From NCBI GenBank assembly GCA_016794505.1, contig JAEUJZ010000131.1, forward strand, positions 1 to 64,000: a stretch of DNA of 64,000 nucleotides, read 5' to 3'. This stretch comes from Myxococcales bacterium. GTDB taxonomy: Bacteria; Myxococcota_A; Polyangia; Palsa-1104; JAEUJZ01. Under the pieces are notes generated by a model, which did no database searches, was not told the DNA's origin, and was given only the letters and a program-made list of their open reading frames with translations. Shown one piece after another: positions 1-9,019 of the stretch (position 1 is the stretch's first letter; every line of letters starts with the position of its first letter). The position numbers were made by a program, and so were the translations under genes.

Positions 1-522
1 GTCCGCCACATCAAACGAGTGCAGGGGGTTGGGTAAGGGGATGGTGGCGCTGCCGGTGGTGCCGGCGCCAAAGCTCAGCGAGCCGTTGTGGTAGCTAAAC
101 AGCGTGTCGCGCTGGATCTGCCCCGCCGCGCTGCGCACGACGACGGGCACATAGCCGGTCTTGCCGGGATGCGCGGGCAGCCGAACTTGCAGCGTCTTTC
201 CGTCGCTGCCCAGGATCATCGCGTCGCGGCCATCGAACGTGACCTGCTGCACCGTGGCCAGGCCCGAGCCGATCAAGCTGACGACGATTTCGCCAGCATT
301 GGGTCCGGTCGGGGGGCTGATGCTGTCCAAGCGCAGGCCGGCCGGATCGGAATCGCTGGACTGGCAGCGCTCGGTCTCGATGCTGCAGAACTCGCGGGTC
401 GAGCATAAATTAGGTGAAAGCACGCAATTCTTGGGATCGGCGCTGCGATACGCACTCCACAGATCGCAGCTTGTGGCGAAGAGCCCAAGCAAACAGGCCC
501 ACGAAGCAGTGCGGCGCGACAT
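1..522 (-). CDS. IPT/TIG-domain lipoprotein, C-terminus cut by window edge
   Basis: The first 174 codons are visible; the gene runs off the left edge. The N-terminus (MSRRTASWACLLGLFATSCD) is a short signal peptide ending in a lipobox-like ATSC, so lipidation at Cys19 is likely. A Cys-rich stretch (about residues 33-53) follows, then a segment starting at LDSISPPTGPNAGEIVVSLI that matches the opening strands of IPT/TIG immunoglobulin-like folds. Such domains are common in surface proteins of myxobacteria. AAGAGGTG lies just upstream of the ATG, which supports this start. It is third in a same-strand row after the barrel protein and the PEGA protein. The function is not known; a surface adhesion or structural role is an inference. 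Confidence 0.75.
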   Translation of the reverse strand, partial: MSRRTASWACLLGLFATSCDLWSAYRSADPKNCVLSPNLCSTREFCSIETERCQSSDSDPAGLRLDSISPPTGPNAGEIVVSLIGSGLATVQQVTFDGRDAMILGSDGKTLQVRLPAHPGKTGYVPVVVRSAAGQIQRDTLFSYHNGSLSFGAGTTGSATIPLPNPLHSFDVAD

Positions 523-569
523 AGGACACCTCTTGTTAAATCGGGCGACCTAGTTTTCGGCCGCCTACG

Positions 570-2429
570 CTAAGGCGATGCGGCGGCGCGCGGCGCGGGT
601 TGGGTCGGCTCGCCGTCGTCGGAAACCAGCACCCGCTTGCGCGGTCCAGGCAGCGCCAGCAGCACGCCGCCGACGGCAAGTACGGCCGTTCCCACCCCGA
701 TCAGCGCGGCTCCAGGCGTCAGCGTCTGCAGGACATACCGGCACTCTCCCGTGGCGGGGATGCGATCGGCCTCGCTGCATGAGCCATTTGCTGCAAGTGC
801 CGAGATACCAAAGCCAAGCAGCACCAAGCCCGCGGTGCCGGTGGCTACCCCAGCGAGGATTCGCCAGCGCGGGCGGCTCAGCCGTTGGAAGGTGTACTTG
901 GCGGCGGGGCGCTCAAACGAAAGCGGGGCCAGATCGAACTCGACGCGCTCGGGCTGGGCGCCGTGTACCTCGACGGTACGCCGCTCGCTGCGAAAGCCAG
1001 GATGGCTGGCCGAAACGACGTAGCTTCCGGCCCACATCTCGCGCTCGATCGGGGCGCGGCCGATGGCAGCGTCGGAAAGGACGATCTCGGCACCATGCGG
1101 ATCCGAAGCGATGGTGACCAGGCTGTGCGGGCGGGAAAGTCCCGCCGCAAGCAGGCTGCTCACGCTCGCCTTGAGCGTCTTGGGCCAGGCCTCGGGCGAG
1201 GCGAAGTCCAAGCGGACCGGCGGCGCAGCCGGATCGTCGATGCGATGGTGCAGCAGGGTCAGGGATAGCTGAACGGGGACAGCGGCTGGGGGCGGGCTTG
1301 CGCTGGCCGGTGCCGTCGTCGCAGGGGGCGATGCCGCGGCGGGCGCGGTCGCAGGTGCGGATGCCGCGGGTGGCGGTGCCGTCGCTGTCGCGGCGCTCGG
1401 CAGGCTGCCTGGGGCGGCGCTGGCCGGCGCAAGAGGCTGCAGCGGTGCGGCGGCACTTCCCGACGCGGAAGCAGCCCCAGGCAGAGCCGTGAACGCAACG
1501 CGCAGGCTCAGCAAAAAGTCGGTCTGGTTCTTCGCCGCAAGCTGTCGCCAGCAGGCAACTTGGCCCAGGCAGTTTTTCAGATCGGGCGCGGCGGCCAGCG
1601 CGACTTCGGGGCGCAGCAAGGTCACTTGTTCTTCCTGCGCGGCCTCGTCGGCGATCGCAAAGAAGCGGCGGACCAGATCTTCGTGTAGCTGCGGCGCATC
1701 GATCACCACCAGCACCGCCGGCAGCTGACTGAGCAGCATCGCCCCCGTCGCGCGATTGCTGCGCACTTCGGTGATTCGCCCCTGCTGCACCAAGACCGGT
1801 GAGTCGAGCTTTTTTTCGGGATACTCCAGCACCAGCGCATGCTGTCCCAAGGGCACGAGCAGCGGCGTTGGCAGCGGCAGCACACCGACGATGCGATCGT
1901 CGATGACGACCACGGCACCGGGCTCGCCCAGCACGCGGACTTCGCTGGCCTTGGGCGGGGTCTGGGCCACGATCTGCTGCGCTTCGCGATCCGCGGTCTC
2001 GTCTTTGGGGCGCGCTGGATCGGCCAGATAGCGGCGCATCAGATCGTACGCATCGAGCGTCCGTCCTTCGATGCTGGCGAGTCGTCCCATCAAAAGCAGA
2101 AGCTCGGGGCTCGGCGCTTTGCGATAGCCGCCGTCGAGTAGCTGCTTGGCAGCCGAGTGATTCTGCTTGGCAAGCGCGGCCAGCACCTGCTCGCGCAGCG
2201 TGGATGCTGCATCCGTCTTTGTGCTCCGCGGGGCTTTGCCTTTGGGGGGCGCTGCTTCCTTTTTCGACGCGGTCTTGGCGCTTTGCGCAGCTGGCGCGAC
2301 CGACGAAAAAATCCACAGCATAAGCAGGCTGCTCAGCCACCCTGCGTACGCCCCGCGTGGCCCAAAACACGACCCGCCACGAAGTCTGCGTAGCCGCGGG
2401 CGGACATGCAGCAGCGTTGGGCAAGCCAT
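570..2429 (-). CDS. PEGA-domain protein with C-terminal two-helix membrane module
   Basis: A 619-residue protein. After a hydrophobic leader (about residues 31-48) comes an Ala/Lys/Pro-rich stretch and a TPR-like helical region. A first PEGA-type repeat (about 160-220, VRVLGEPGAVVVIDDRIVG) and a second (about 440-510, VTIASDPHGAEIVLSDAAIG) follow. Between them is a long Ala/Pro/Ser-rich linker. The C-terminus has two membrane helices separated by a loop with two cysteines (NGSCSEAD, GECRYV). PEGA repeats are usually surface-layer or wall-associated modules next to kinases. The same Cys-loop hairpin ends the protein at 16380-17720. The start is uncertain; an internal ATG at 2321 would shorten the leader. 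No enzymatic motif is seen. Confidence 0.75.
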   Translation of the reverse strand: MACPTLLHVRPRLRRLRGGSCFGPRGAYAGWLSSLLMLWIFSSVAPAAQSAKTASKKEAAPPKGKAPRSTKTDAASTLREQVLAALAKQNHSAAKQLLDGGYRKAPSPELLLLMGRLASIEGRTLDAYDLMRRYLADPARPKDETADREAQQIVAQTPPKASEVRVLGEPGAVVVIDDRIVGVLPLPTPLLVPLGQHALVLEYPEKKLDSPVLVQQGRITEVRSNRATGAMLLSQLPAVLVVIDAPQLHEDLVRRFFAIADEAAQEEQVTLLRPEVALAAAPDLKNCLGQVACWRQLAAKNQTDFLLSLRVAFTALPGAASASGSAAAPLQPLAPASAAPGSLPSAATATAPPPAASAPATAPAAASPPATTAPASASPPPAAVPVQLSLTLLHHRIDDPAAPPVRLDFASPEAWPKTLKASVSSLLAAGLSRPHSLVTIASDPHGAEIVLSDAAIGRAPIEREMWAGSYVVSASHPGFRSERRTVEVHGAQPERVEFDLAPLSFERPAAKYTFQRLSRPRWRILAGVATGTAGLVLLGFGISALAANGSCSEADRIPATGECRYVLQTLTPGAALIGVGTAVLAVGGVLLALPGPRKRVLVSDDGEPTQPAPRAAASP

Positions 2430-2574
2430 GCGTTCGGTACTGGCGAGAATATCACCCCGCGCTACGTCGCCGAAAGCCGGTTACAGAGCCGCGATGCAGC
2501 GCGCTGGGTCGCGCAAATTCGACGCGCTGGTTTGCTGCGCTGTGCTTGCGCGGTTCGGCGAAGGATGGTCCGAC

Positions 2575-5500
2575 TTACAGCGGGTTGTTCAGCAGGAAGT
2601 ACACGCTGCGATCGGCGCCCTCCATGAAGCCGTGGGCATAGCCAAGCTGCAGCGTAAACGGCAGGTAATAGCCCAGGCTGCCGTCGAGACGAAGCTCTCC
2701 GCCGACGCTGACCTTGAAGCGGTCAAGCGACAGCGCGCCATAAAACGCCGTGCCGATGTCGCTGTACACCGCGCCGTGCAAGCGCCACAAAAAGCCGGGC
2801 AAGGTCTCGTACCCGCGCTCGATCCACAGGATCGGAAAGCGGTATTCCAAGTTGAAGACATGCATCTGATCGCCATAGAACGCGCCCGGTTCATAGCCGC
2901 GCAGGCGAGGTTGACCAGGGCGTGCGCCCAAAAGCGCGGCGCGCAGAAAGTCTTCGCTGGTGGGGAAGCCACCGACATAAAACAGGCCGCGCCGCCGCAG
3001 ATCGCCGCCGCTGATGCCGCCGTCATAGCCGATGCTCAGCGTGTGATTGCGCGCCCACCACCAGGGCCAGGGAATGCCGATGTACTGCGCTGCGATCAAG
3101 CGCAGCGAGAACACGGTGTACTGCGAGCCAAGCGCTGGATGCGCAAACGCCGCGGACAGCGAGATGTAACGTCCGCGCTCGGATCCGACCGAGTAAAGAA
3201 AGCGGCGCGCATCGCTGTAGGCAAAGTTGGCGTTGATCGTCGCGTAGCGTCCGACCTCGGGCGGTGTCGGGATCAGATCATCCGGGCCAGGCAGGCGCGG
3301 CGGGCTGGCGTTTCGCCAGTTGGTAAAGCTGTACGAAAACGAAAGCGTCGCCGAGCGCGCGACATCGCGCAGGATGGGCAGCGAGGTGCCTGCGGAAGCG
3401 GCGATCGACTCTTCGTCATACGTCGCGGACAGGCCGTTTATGCGAATGCCGCCGCGGGGATAAAGCTGACGGGAAAAGTCGAGGTACAAGCTGTTCCACA
3501 GTCGGCCGTACGTGTAGCGCGCGAACACGCCCGTTGCATCGGCGCGGCCGCTGTGAATCGTCAGGCCCATAGACAGGCTGTGATTGCCGACCAGATCCTC
3601 GGTGGCAAAGCGCAGGCCAAAGCTCTGTCCATAGGGACCAGGGGCCGAGATCGGTAGCTCGATGGACAGCAGCGAAAGCGGCGTGCGAAAGAACGTGCGC
3701 GCTGGGTTGTACGGCTTCACCGGCAGCGCGGGGCTGGGCGTCGGCACATCCTGCGCTTGGGGTCGCTCGCGGATCGCCGAAGGCGCCAGCACAAAGCGTG
3801 TGGGATCCAGCGGCATGGCTTCGATGCGATAGCCTTCCGACACGAAGCCGACCATCGCCAGCCAGTCACCAGCCGGCGAGGGGGCGGGGGCAAAGCTGCC
3901 GTTGACGACGCTGCTCACCTGCCAGGTCGTATCGGTCGCAAGGTGGTGGGCGTACACGTTGAACACGCCGCTGCGATCGGACACGAAATACAGGTACGCA
4001 CCGTCGGGGGAATAGCGCGGCTCTAGATCGAGCGCGCGATCGTGCGTGATGTAATGCACGTGGCCGCTGTGCAGATCCAAGATCGCGATGTCGCGATAGC
4101 CGCCCTGCTGCCAGTACGAAAATGCGATGTGGTTTCCGTCGGGGGAAAAGGTCGGCGTATAGACCTGTGAGAACTCGCGCTGCGAAAGTGGAAAGCGCAC
4201 CGCAGCCGCGGCACGGGCCCGCCATACCTCGGGTACGGCGACGGCGCGGGGATCGATGGCCGCGTCCAAGCGGCCGACTTCACCGCCCGCTTCGGTCGGC
4301 AAGGGCATGATGGCCAAGCGGCGCGTGCCCTGCGCGTTGACCTCGAAACAGGCGAGCTTTCCGTCGGGCGAGATGTCGGGCTGGCTGACGCGCAGGCCTG
4401 AGCTAAGCGGCAGCAAGCGGCGCCGCGTTCGGTCGTACAGAACCAAGTCGCGGAACGAAAAGTTCTGGCGAAAAAAACCAAGGCGAGCCAAAAGCGCTAC
4501 ACGCCCGTCGCGCGACAGCGAAAGCCCGCTGGCTCCATCGATCAAAAGCTCGACGGTCTGTCTGCCGGTCTGGATGTCGTGGCGCATCAGCGCGGGGCGG
4601 CGAAACGGGTCGTTTTCCAGCCACAGCAGGTGTCGCCCATCGGGCTCGAACAGCGGGCGATCGACATCGACCTTCCACCCGGTCAGCGGCTGCGGGCGCT
4701 GCGCCGAAAGCGGCAGGGCCAAGATCTCGTCGCGCTGCTGGCGATAGCGCTCTTCGAGCCGCGCGCGAAAGCCTTGGTAAAGCTGGCCATACGTTGTCTT
4801 GGTGAAGCGACGCAGGACGCGGCTCATGCCCCAGGGCAGCCAGCAGTCCGGCGAGTAACAGCCGCCGTAGCGCTGCGAGACGTTCGTCAAGACATCTTGA
4901 CCATATTGCCCAGCGATGTACTGCAGAAAGGCCGAGCCATACAGGTACGGCACGTTGCCGCGCGGGAACAGACGCGTCTGGTTGCTGACCTGATCCAGGC
5001 GCAGGAACTTGCCTTCCAGCGTGTGCGCCCGCAGGTACATGTCAAAAAGCGACGCGCGCAGTCGGCCCGCCGATGTGCGCTCGGTCTCTTCAAACACGGC
5101 CAGGCCTTCGATGAACCAGCGCGGCTGCACTTGATTGGGGGCGTACAGCGTGTTCACGCCAAAGCCGGCCAGATAGTTCAGCCACTTGGGCAGGCCGTTG
5201 ATCGTGTCCAGGTGCAGGATGTGCGTGTACTCGTGGATGAACAGCGCCGACAGCCAGTCATCGAAGTCGTTGAGTTCGGATCGACTGTCCGGGGCCGTCA
5301 GAAACAGCCGCACCATCGGAAAGGGCAGGGCGGTCGCCGAGCCATTGCTGAAGTCGGTGTCATCGCTCAGCAAGACCTCGGTGCGGAAGCGTGGGCTGTG
5401 GCCAAGCGCTGGGACAAGCTGCGCATGCGCTTTTTCGGCGATGCCAGCCAAGCGCTGCGCGACGGATCCCAAGGGGTCGTGATAGGTGATGCGGAAGTGG

Positions 5501-5646
5501 GGCGTCTCTAGGCTGTGCCAGCGTAGCTCGGGATCTCCGGCCCATGCGGCGCGCCCGCCCAGCAGCCCAGCCAAGCAAGCAGACAGCGCAAGCATGCGCA
5601 GACAACGGGGCAGGCTGGCTCGACGGGGCATGGCGGGCGACTTCAT
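2575..5646 (-). CDS. Fused zinc peptidase, TolB-like propeller and outer-membrane beta-barrel
   Basis: A 1023-residue protein. The start at 5646 is chosen because GGTGGAA precedes it and a signal peptide follows (LALSACLAGLLGGRAAWA). Residues about 40-230 look like a gluzincin peptidase: HEYTH at 138-142 with the likely third ligand Glu180 in WFIEGLA. Residues about 320-660 carry WD40/TolB-type propeller blades with repeated SPDG motifs (FSPDGNHIAF, YSPDGAYLYF). The last 330 or so residues are an amphipathic beta-strand barrel ending PFTLQLGYAHGFMEG...YFLLNNPL, with the feel of the BamA/surface-antigen superfamily. The protein probably sits in the outer membrane with periplasmic or surface domains. 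The substrate is unknown. It is first in a same-strand row with the PEGA and IPT proteins. Confidence 0.8.
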   Translation of the reverse strand: MKSPAMPRRASLPRCLRMLALSACLAGLLGGRAAWAGDPELRWHSLETPHFRITYHDPLGSVAQRLAGIAEKAHAQLVPALGHSPRFRTEVLLSDDTDFSNGSATALPFPMVRLFLTAPDSRSELNDFDDWLSALFIHEYTHILHLDTINGLPKWLNYLAGFGVNTLYAPNQVQPRWFIEGLAVFEETERTSAGRLRASLFDMYLRAHTLEGKFLRLDQVSNQTRLFPRGNVPYLYGSAFLQYIAGQYGQDVLTNVSQRYGGCYSPDCWLPWGMSRVLRRFTKTTYGQLYQGFRARLEERYRQQRDEILALPLSAQRPQPLTGWKVDVDRPLFEPDGRHLLWLENDPFRRPALMRHDIQTGRQTVELLIDGASGLSLSRDGRVALLARLGFFRQNFSFRDLVLYDRTRRRLLPLSSGLRVSQPDISPDGKLACFEVNAQGTRRLAIMPLPTEAGGEVGRLDAAIDPRAVAVPEVWRARAAAAVRFPLSQREFSQVYTPTFSPDGNHIAFSYWQQGGYRDIAILDLHSGHVHYITHDRALDLEPRYSPDGAYLYFVSDRSGVFNVYAHHLATDTTWQVSSVVNGSFAPAPSPAGDWLAMVGFVSEGYRIEAMPLDPTRFVLAPSAIRERPQAQDVPTPSPALPVKPYNPARTFFRTPLSLLSIELPISAPGPYGQSFGLRFATEDLVGNHSLSMGLTIHSGRADATGVFARYTYGRLWNSLYLDFSRQLYPRGGIRINGLSATYDEESIAASAGTSLPILRDVARSATLSFSYSFTNWRNASPPRLPGPDDLIPTPPEVGRYATINANFAYSDARRFLYSVGSERGRYISLSAAFAHPALGSQYTVFSLRLIAAQYIGIPWPWWWARNHTLSIGYDGGISGGDLRRRGLFYVGGFPTSEDFLRAALLGARPGQPRLRGYEPGAFYGDQMHVFNLEYRFPILWIERGYETLPGFLWRLHGAVYSDIGTAFYGALSLDRFKVSVGGELRLDGSLGYYLPFTLQLGYAHGFMEGADRSVYFLLNNPL

Positions 5647-5767
5647 AACATTTCCACCGTGCGGGCTGGCCGAGAAAAGCGCGCAGCAGGCTGTGCGTTC
5701 GCTGGCTAGGACCCGGCGCAAAGTCCGGGCTTGTTTCTGTCGTCTGCCTGGGCTGAGATGACTAGCT

Positions 5768-6523
5768 ATGCATCGAGCGAACGAGACCAGCGATCCGCTG
5801 GTTGCACGACTTTCACCGCGCTTGTGGGATCCGGCGCAGGTACGCATCGCACCGTCGATCTTGTCGGCTGACTTTGGGCACTTGGCGACCGAGGTCGAGA
5901 CCATCAGTCGAGCCGGTGCCGATCTGATTCACGTCGACGTCATGGATGGTCACTTCGTGCCGAACTTGACGTTTGGGCCGCCCGTCATCAAGGCGGTGCG
6001 TCGCGCCACCAGCAAGCCGCTGGATGTGCATCTGATGATCACCGAGCCCGAGCGCTGGATCGACGCCTACGTCGAGGCGGGCGCCGATCTTCTGTACATC
6101 CACCCCGAGGCCTGCGTGCATTTGCACCGCGCTGTGCAGCAGATTCGCCAAGCGGGGGCGCAGCCCGCCGTGGCCATCAACCCGTCGACGCCGATTAGCT
6201 CGCTCGAATACATCTTGGCCGACGTCCGCGCAGTGTTGGTGATGAGCGTCAATCCAGGATTTGGCGGTCAGAAGTTCATCGCATCGTCGCTGCGTAAGCT
6301 ACACGAGCTTTCCGCGATGATCGCGCGGCAGGGCCTTTCGCAGCGCGTGGCGGTGGCGATCGATGGCGGTATTACCGTCGACAACTGCGCTGAAGTAGTG
6401 GCCGCCGGGGCGCGCTGGCTGATCTCGGGCTCGGGCGTGTTCGGCTCGCGCGACTATGGCGCGACGATTGCCGACATGGCGCAGCGCGGCAGCGCCGCTA
6501 TTCCTGCAGCAGCGCAGCCGTAG
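5768..6523 (+). CDS. rpe: Ribulose-phosphate 3-epimerase
   Basis: Interconverts ribulose 5-phosphate and xylulose 5-phosphate in the pentose phosphate pathway (cytosolic). The family motifs are in order: APSILSADF, HVDVMDGHFVPNLTFGP, LDVHLMI, VMSVNPGFGGQKF and AIDGGI. These supply the metal-binding His/Asp residues and the phosphate-binding loop of the TIM barrel. The length of 251 is about 25 longer than usual because of an N-terminal extension before VRIAPSILSA; there is no ATG, GTG or TTG closer to the conserved start, so I keep the ATG at 5768. The 3' end overlaps the convergent rsmE by 26 bases. Confidence 0.95.
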   Translation: MHRANETSDPLVARLSPRLWDPAQVRIAPSILSADFGHLATEVETISRAGADLIHVDVMDGHFVPNLTFGPPVIKAVRRATSKPLDVHLMITEPERWIDAYVEAGADLLYIHPEACVHLHRAVQQIRQAGAQPAVAINPSTPISSLEYILADVRAVLVMSVNPGFGGQKFIASSLRKLHELSAMIARQGLSQRVAVAIDGGITVDNCAEVVAAGARWLISGSGVFGSRDYGATIADMAQRGSAAIPAAAQP

Positions 6524-7301
6524 CCGAAAGCGCGGCGAGCGCTGCGGTCTCGGCGCGCAGGATATTCGGTCCCAAGCTGCAGGCGCGAAATCCGGCCGCT
6601 TGTGCTTCTGCGATTTCCTCGTCGGTAAATCCGCCTTCAGGGCCGACCAAAAGCGAGACCGCAGAGCCTGACAGAGCTGCGCAGTCCGCGGCATCGGCTG
6701 CACGCAGCGCGGCCGGCTGCACGATGCGGCGCAGAGGCGGCGCAACCCCCTCGGAAAACAGCAGCCGGGGGCCGTCTGCACACTGGGCAAGGCCTTCGCG
6801 AAACGACAACGGCACGCTGATCTGGGGCACCTGCGGGCGACGACACTGCTGCGCCGCCGCTTGTGCCACGCGCAGCCAGCGCAGCTGTCGCTTGTCACCG
6901 CGATCGCCCGACAGCGACGGAATACTTCGGGCACAGGCCAGGTTCGCGATGCGTGCTGCGCCCAGCTCGGTCGCTTTTTCGATCAGCCAGTCGTGGCGAT
7001 CGCCTTTAAGAATGCCGACCAGAAGATGCAAAGGCGGAAGTCCCGCTGCCCTGGGTGCCTGTTCGATGCGCACAAGCTCGACGGTCAGCACCTGTGCATC
7101 AATGGCCGTGACGTGGGCATCCGCCACCGCGCCTGCTCCATCCAAGAGCAGCACGTGGTCGCCATGGGTCAGGCGCAGCACGCGCGTCAGATAATGGTGC
7201 TCGGCCCCGCGCAAGGACAGTGAAGCCCCGAGGGAAAGCGGCACATCGTGCAAAAAGACGCGCGGCAGCGGCGCCTTGAGCAAAGAAGACATCGCAGACA
7301 T
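6498..7301 (-). CDS. rsmE: 16S rRNA m3U1498 methyltransferase (RsmE family)
   Basis: A 267-residue SPOUT methyltransferase that would methylate N3 of U1498 of 16S rRNA with S-adenosylmethionine. The N-terminal PUA-like part has LRGAEHHYLTRVLRLTHGD. The C-terminal trefoil knot has LLVGPEGGFTDEE and SLGPNILRAETAALAAL, the cofactor-binding signature of the family. The start at 7301 is preferred because upstream in-frame sequence is not family-like; a second Met lies at 7292. It is convergent with rpe (26-base overlap) and divergent from proS, with about 130 bases shared between the two starts. Confidence 0.95.
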   Translation of the reverse strand: MSAMSSLLKAPLPRVFLHDVPLSLGASLSLRGAEHHYLTRVLRLTHGDHVLLLDGAGAVADAHVTAIDAQVLTVELVRIEQAPRAAGLPPLHLLVGILKGDRHDWLIEKATELGAARIANLACARSIPSLSGDRGDKRQLRWLRVAQAAAQQCRRPQVPQISVPLSFREGLAQCADGPRLLFSEGVAPPLRRIVQPAALRAADAADCAALSGSAVSLLVGPEGGFTDEEIAEAQAAGFRACSLGPNILRAETAALAALSATAALLQE

Positions 7302-7435
7302 CGCCGTGAGTTCGCGCAGCCTATGACGAAACGCGATGGGATGGAACCGTCGTGCCTGCGGCGTAGCACGGCTGCGCTGCAGTCTCGTGCAACACGCGTC
7401 GTTCCTCTGCGTGCTTGTGATAGATTCCCGAGCCC

Positions 7436-9016
7436 ATGGGTAAACAGGAATCTCCACAGAAGACAGAAGGGGGCGGCGGCAAGGGACAGGCGGATGCCTC
7501 GATCACGCCGCGCAGCCAGGATTACAGCCAGTGGTATCTGGACATCATCAAGCAGGCCGAGCTGGCCGATTACAGCGCGGTGCGCGGCTGCATGGTGATT
7601 CGTCCGCACGGCTACGCCATCTGGGAAAAGATGCAGCGCGAGCTTGACGATCGCTTCAAGGCGACGGGGCACCAGAACGCGTACTTCCCGCTGTTTATCC
7701 CGCTTTCGTTTATGGCCCGCGAAGAAGAACACGCGGCGGGCTTCGCCAAAGAGTGCGCCGTCGTCACCCACCATCGCCTAAAGAACATCGATGGCACGGT
7801 GCAGGTCGATCCCGATTCAAAGCTAGAAGAGCCGCTGGTGGTTCGCCCGACGAGCGAGACCATTATTTGGAACGCGTATCGCAACTGGATTCAGAGCTAT
7901 CGCGACCTGCCACTGCTCATCAATCAGTGGGCCAACGTCGTGCGCTGGGAGCTGCGCACGCGGCTGTTTCTGCGCACCGCTGAGTTCCTGTGGCAGGAAG
8001 GCCACACTGCGCATGCCAGCGAGGCCGAGGCGATCGAAGAAGTGCGGCGCATGCTCGATGTCTACGCCGACTTCGCCGAAAAGGTCATGGCCGTGCCGGT
8101 GATCAAGGGGCACAAGACGCCGGGCGAGCGCTTCGCAGGCGCGCTCGACACCCTGTGCATCGAAGCGATGATGCAGGACGGCAAGGCGCTGCAGTCGGGC
8201 ACCAGCCACTATCTGGGTCAGAACTTCTCGAAGGCCGCTGACGTCAAGTTCCTAAGCCGCGAGGGCAAGCTGGAATATGTCTACGCGACGAGCTGGGGAG
8301 TCTCGACGCGCTTGATCGGCGCGTTGATCATGACGCACAGCGACGATAACGGCCTGATCCTGCCGCCCAAGCTGGCGCCGATTCACGTGGTCATCGTGCC
8401 GATTTATCGCAAAGACGACGAGCGCGCCCGCGTGCTGGACGAAGCGGCCAAGGTGCAGGCCGAGCTTCGCGCTCAAGGTCTGAGCGTGCGGCTCGACGAT
8501 CGCGACACGCTGCAGCCCGGCGCCAAGTTCTATGAGTGGGAAATGAAGGGCGTGCCGGTGCGCATCGAGATCGGTCCCAAGGATCTGGAAAAAGGTGTGC
8601 TGTGCGTCGTGCGCCGCTTCGTGCAAGAGCGCGATGGCGAAGCCCAAGAAGAGCTGCGCAAGCGCAAAAAGACGTTCACGCCGCGCGCCGAAGCGATCGC
8701 CGGCATGCGCGAGCTTCTCGACGGAATGCAGCGCGATCTGTACGAGCGCGCCCGCGTCATGCGCGATCGCCGCACGCGCATCATCGACACGCTGGACGAC
8801 TTCGAGAAGTTCTTCAAACACGAAGGCGGCGGCTTCGCTTGGGTTCACTGGGCCGGCTCGCCCGAGCAAGAGGAGGAGCTGTCGCGTCGCTTCGAAACGA
8901 CGATTCGCTGCATCCCGCTCGACGATCAGATCCCAGAAGGCGCTCGCGGCGCAGGCGTGTGCATCTTGACCGGCAAGCCCTCGCCGCAGCGCGTGATCAT
9001 GGCCAAAGCCTACTAG
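7436..9016 (+). CDS. proS: Proline--tRNA ligase, archaeal/eukaryal-type (short) form
   Basis: Charges tRNA-Pro with proline using ATP. The 526-residue protein has no bacterial editing (INS) insertion and starts its core with SQDYSQWYLDIIKQAELADYS, typical of the archaeal/eukaryal ProRS type that many bacteria carry. Class II motif 2 (about NVVRWELRTRLFLRTAEFLWQEGHTAH) and motif 3 (GTSHYLGQNFSKA, SWGVSTRLIGALIMTHSDD) are clear, as is the anticodon-binding domain (VPIYRKDDERARVLDEA). The last residues are GKPSPQRVIMAKAY; the terminal Tyr is characteristic of this type. No second proS is visible in the window. Confidence 0.96.
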   Translation: MGKQESPQKTEGGGGKGQADASITPRSQDYSQWYLDIIKQAELADYSAVRGCMVIRPHGYAIWEKMQRELDDRFKATGHQNAYFPLFIPLSFMAREEEHAAGFAKECAVVTHHRLKNIDGTVQVDPDSKLEEPLVVRPTSETIIWNAYRNWIQSYRDLPLLINQWANVVRWELRTRLFLRTAEFLWQEGHTAHASEAEAIEEVRRMLDVYADFAEKVMAVPVIKGHKTPGERFAGALDTLCIEAMMQDGKALQSGTSHYLGQNFSKAADVKFLSREGKLEYVYATSWGVSTRLIGALIMTHSDDNGLILPPKLAPIHVVIVPIYRKDDERARVLDEAAKVQAELRAQGLSVRLDDRDTLQPGAKFYEWEMKGVPVRIEIGPKDLEKGVLCVVRRFVQERDGEAQEELRKRKKTFTPRAEAIAGMRELLDGMQRDLYERARVMRDRRTRIIDTLDDFEKFFKHEGGGFAWVHWAGSPEQEEELSRRFETTIRCIPLDDQIPEGARGAGVCILTGKPSPQRVIMAKAY

Positions 9017-9019
9017 CGC

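Noticed and set aside
2167..3657. Long + strand open frame of 496 codons
   Set aside because: It is antisense to the barrel and PEGA genes, has the Arg/Ala/Gln-rich composition of GC-rich shadow frames, and no motifs.
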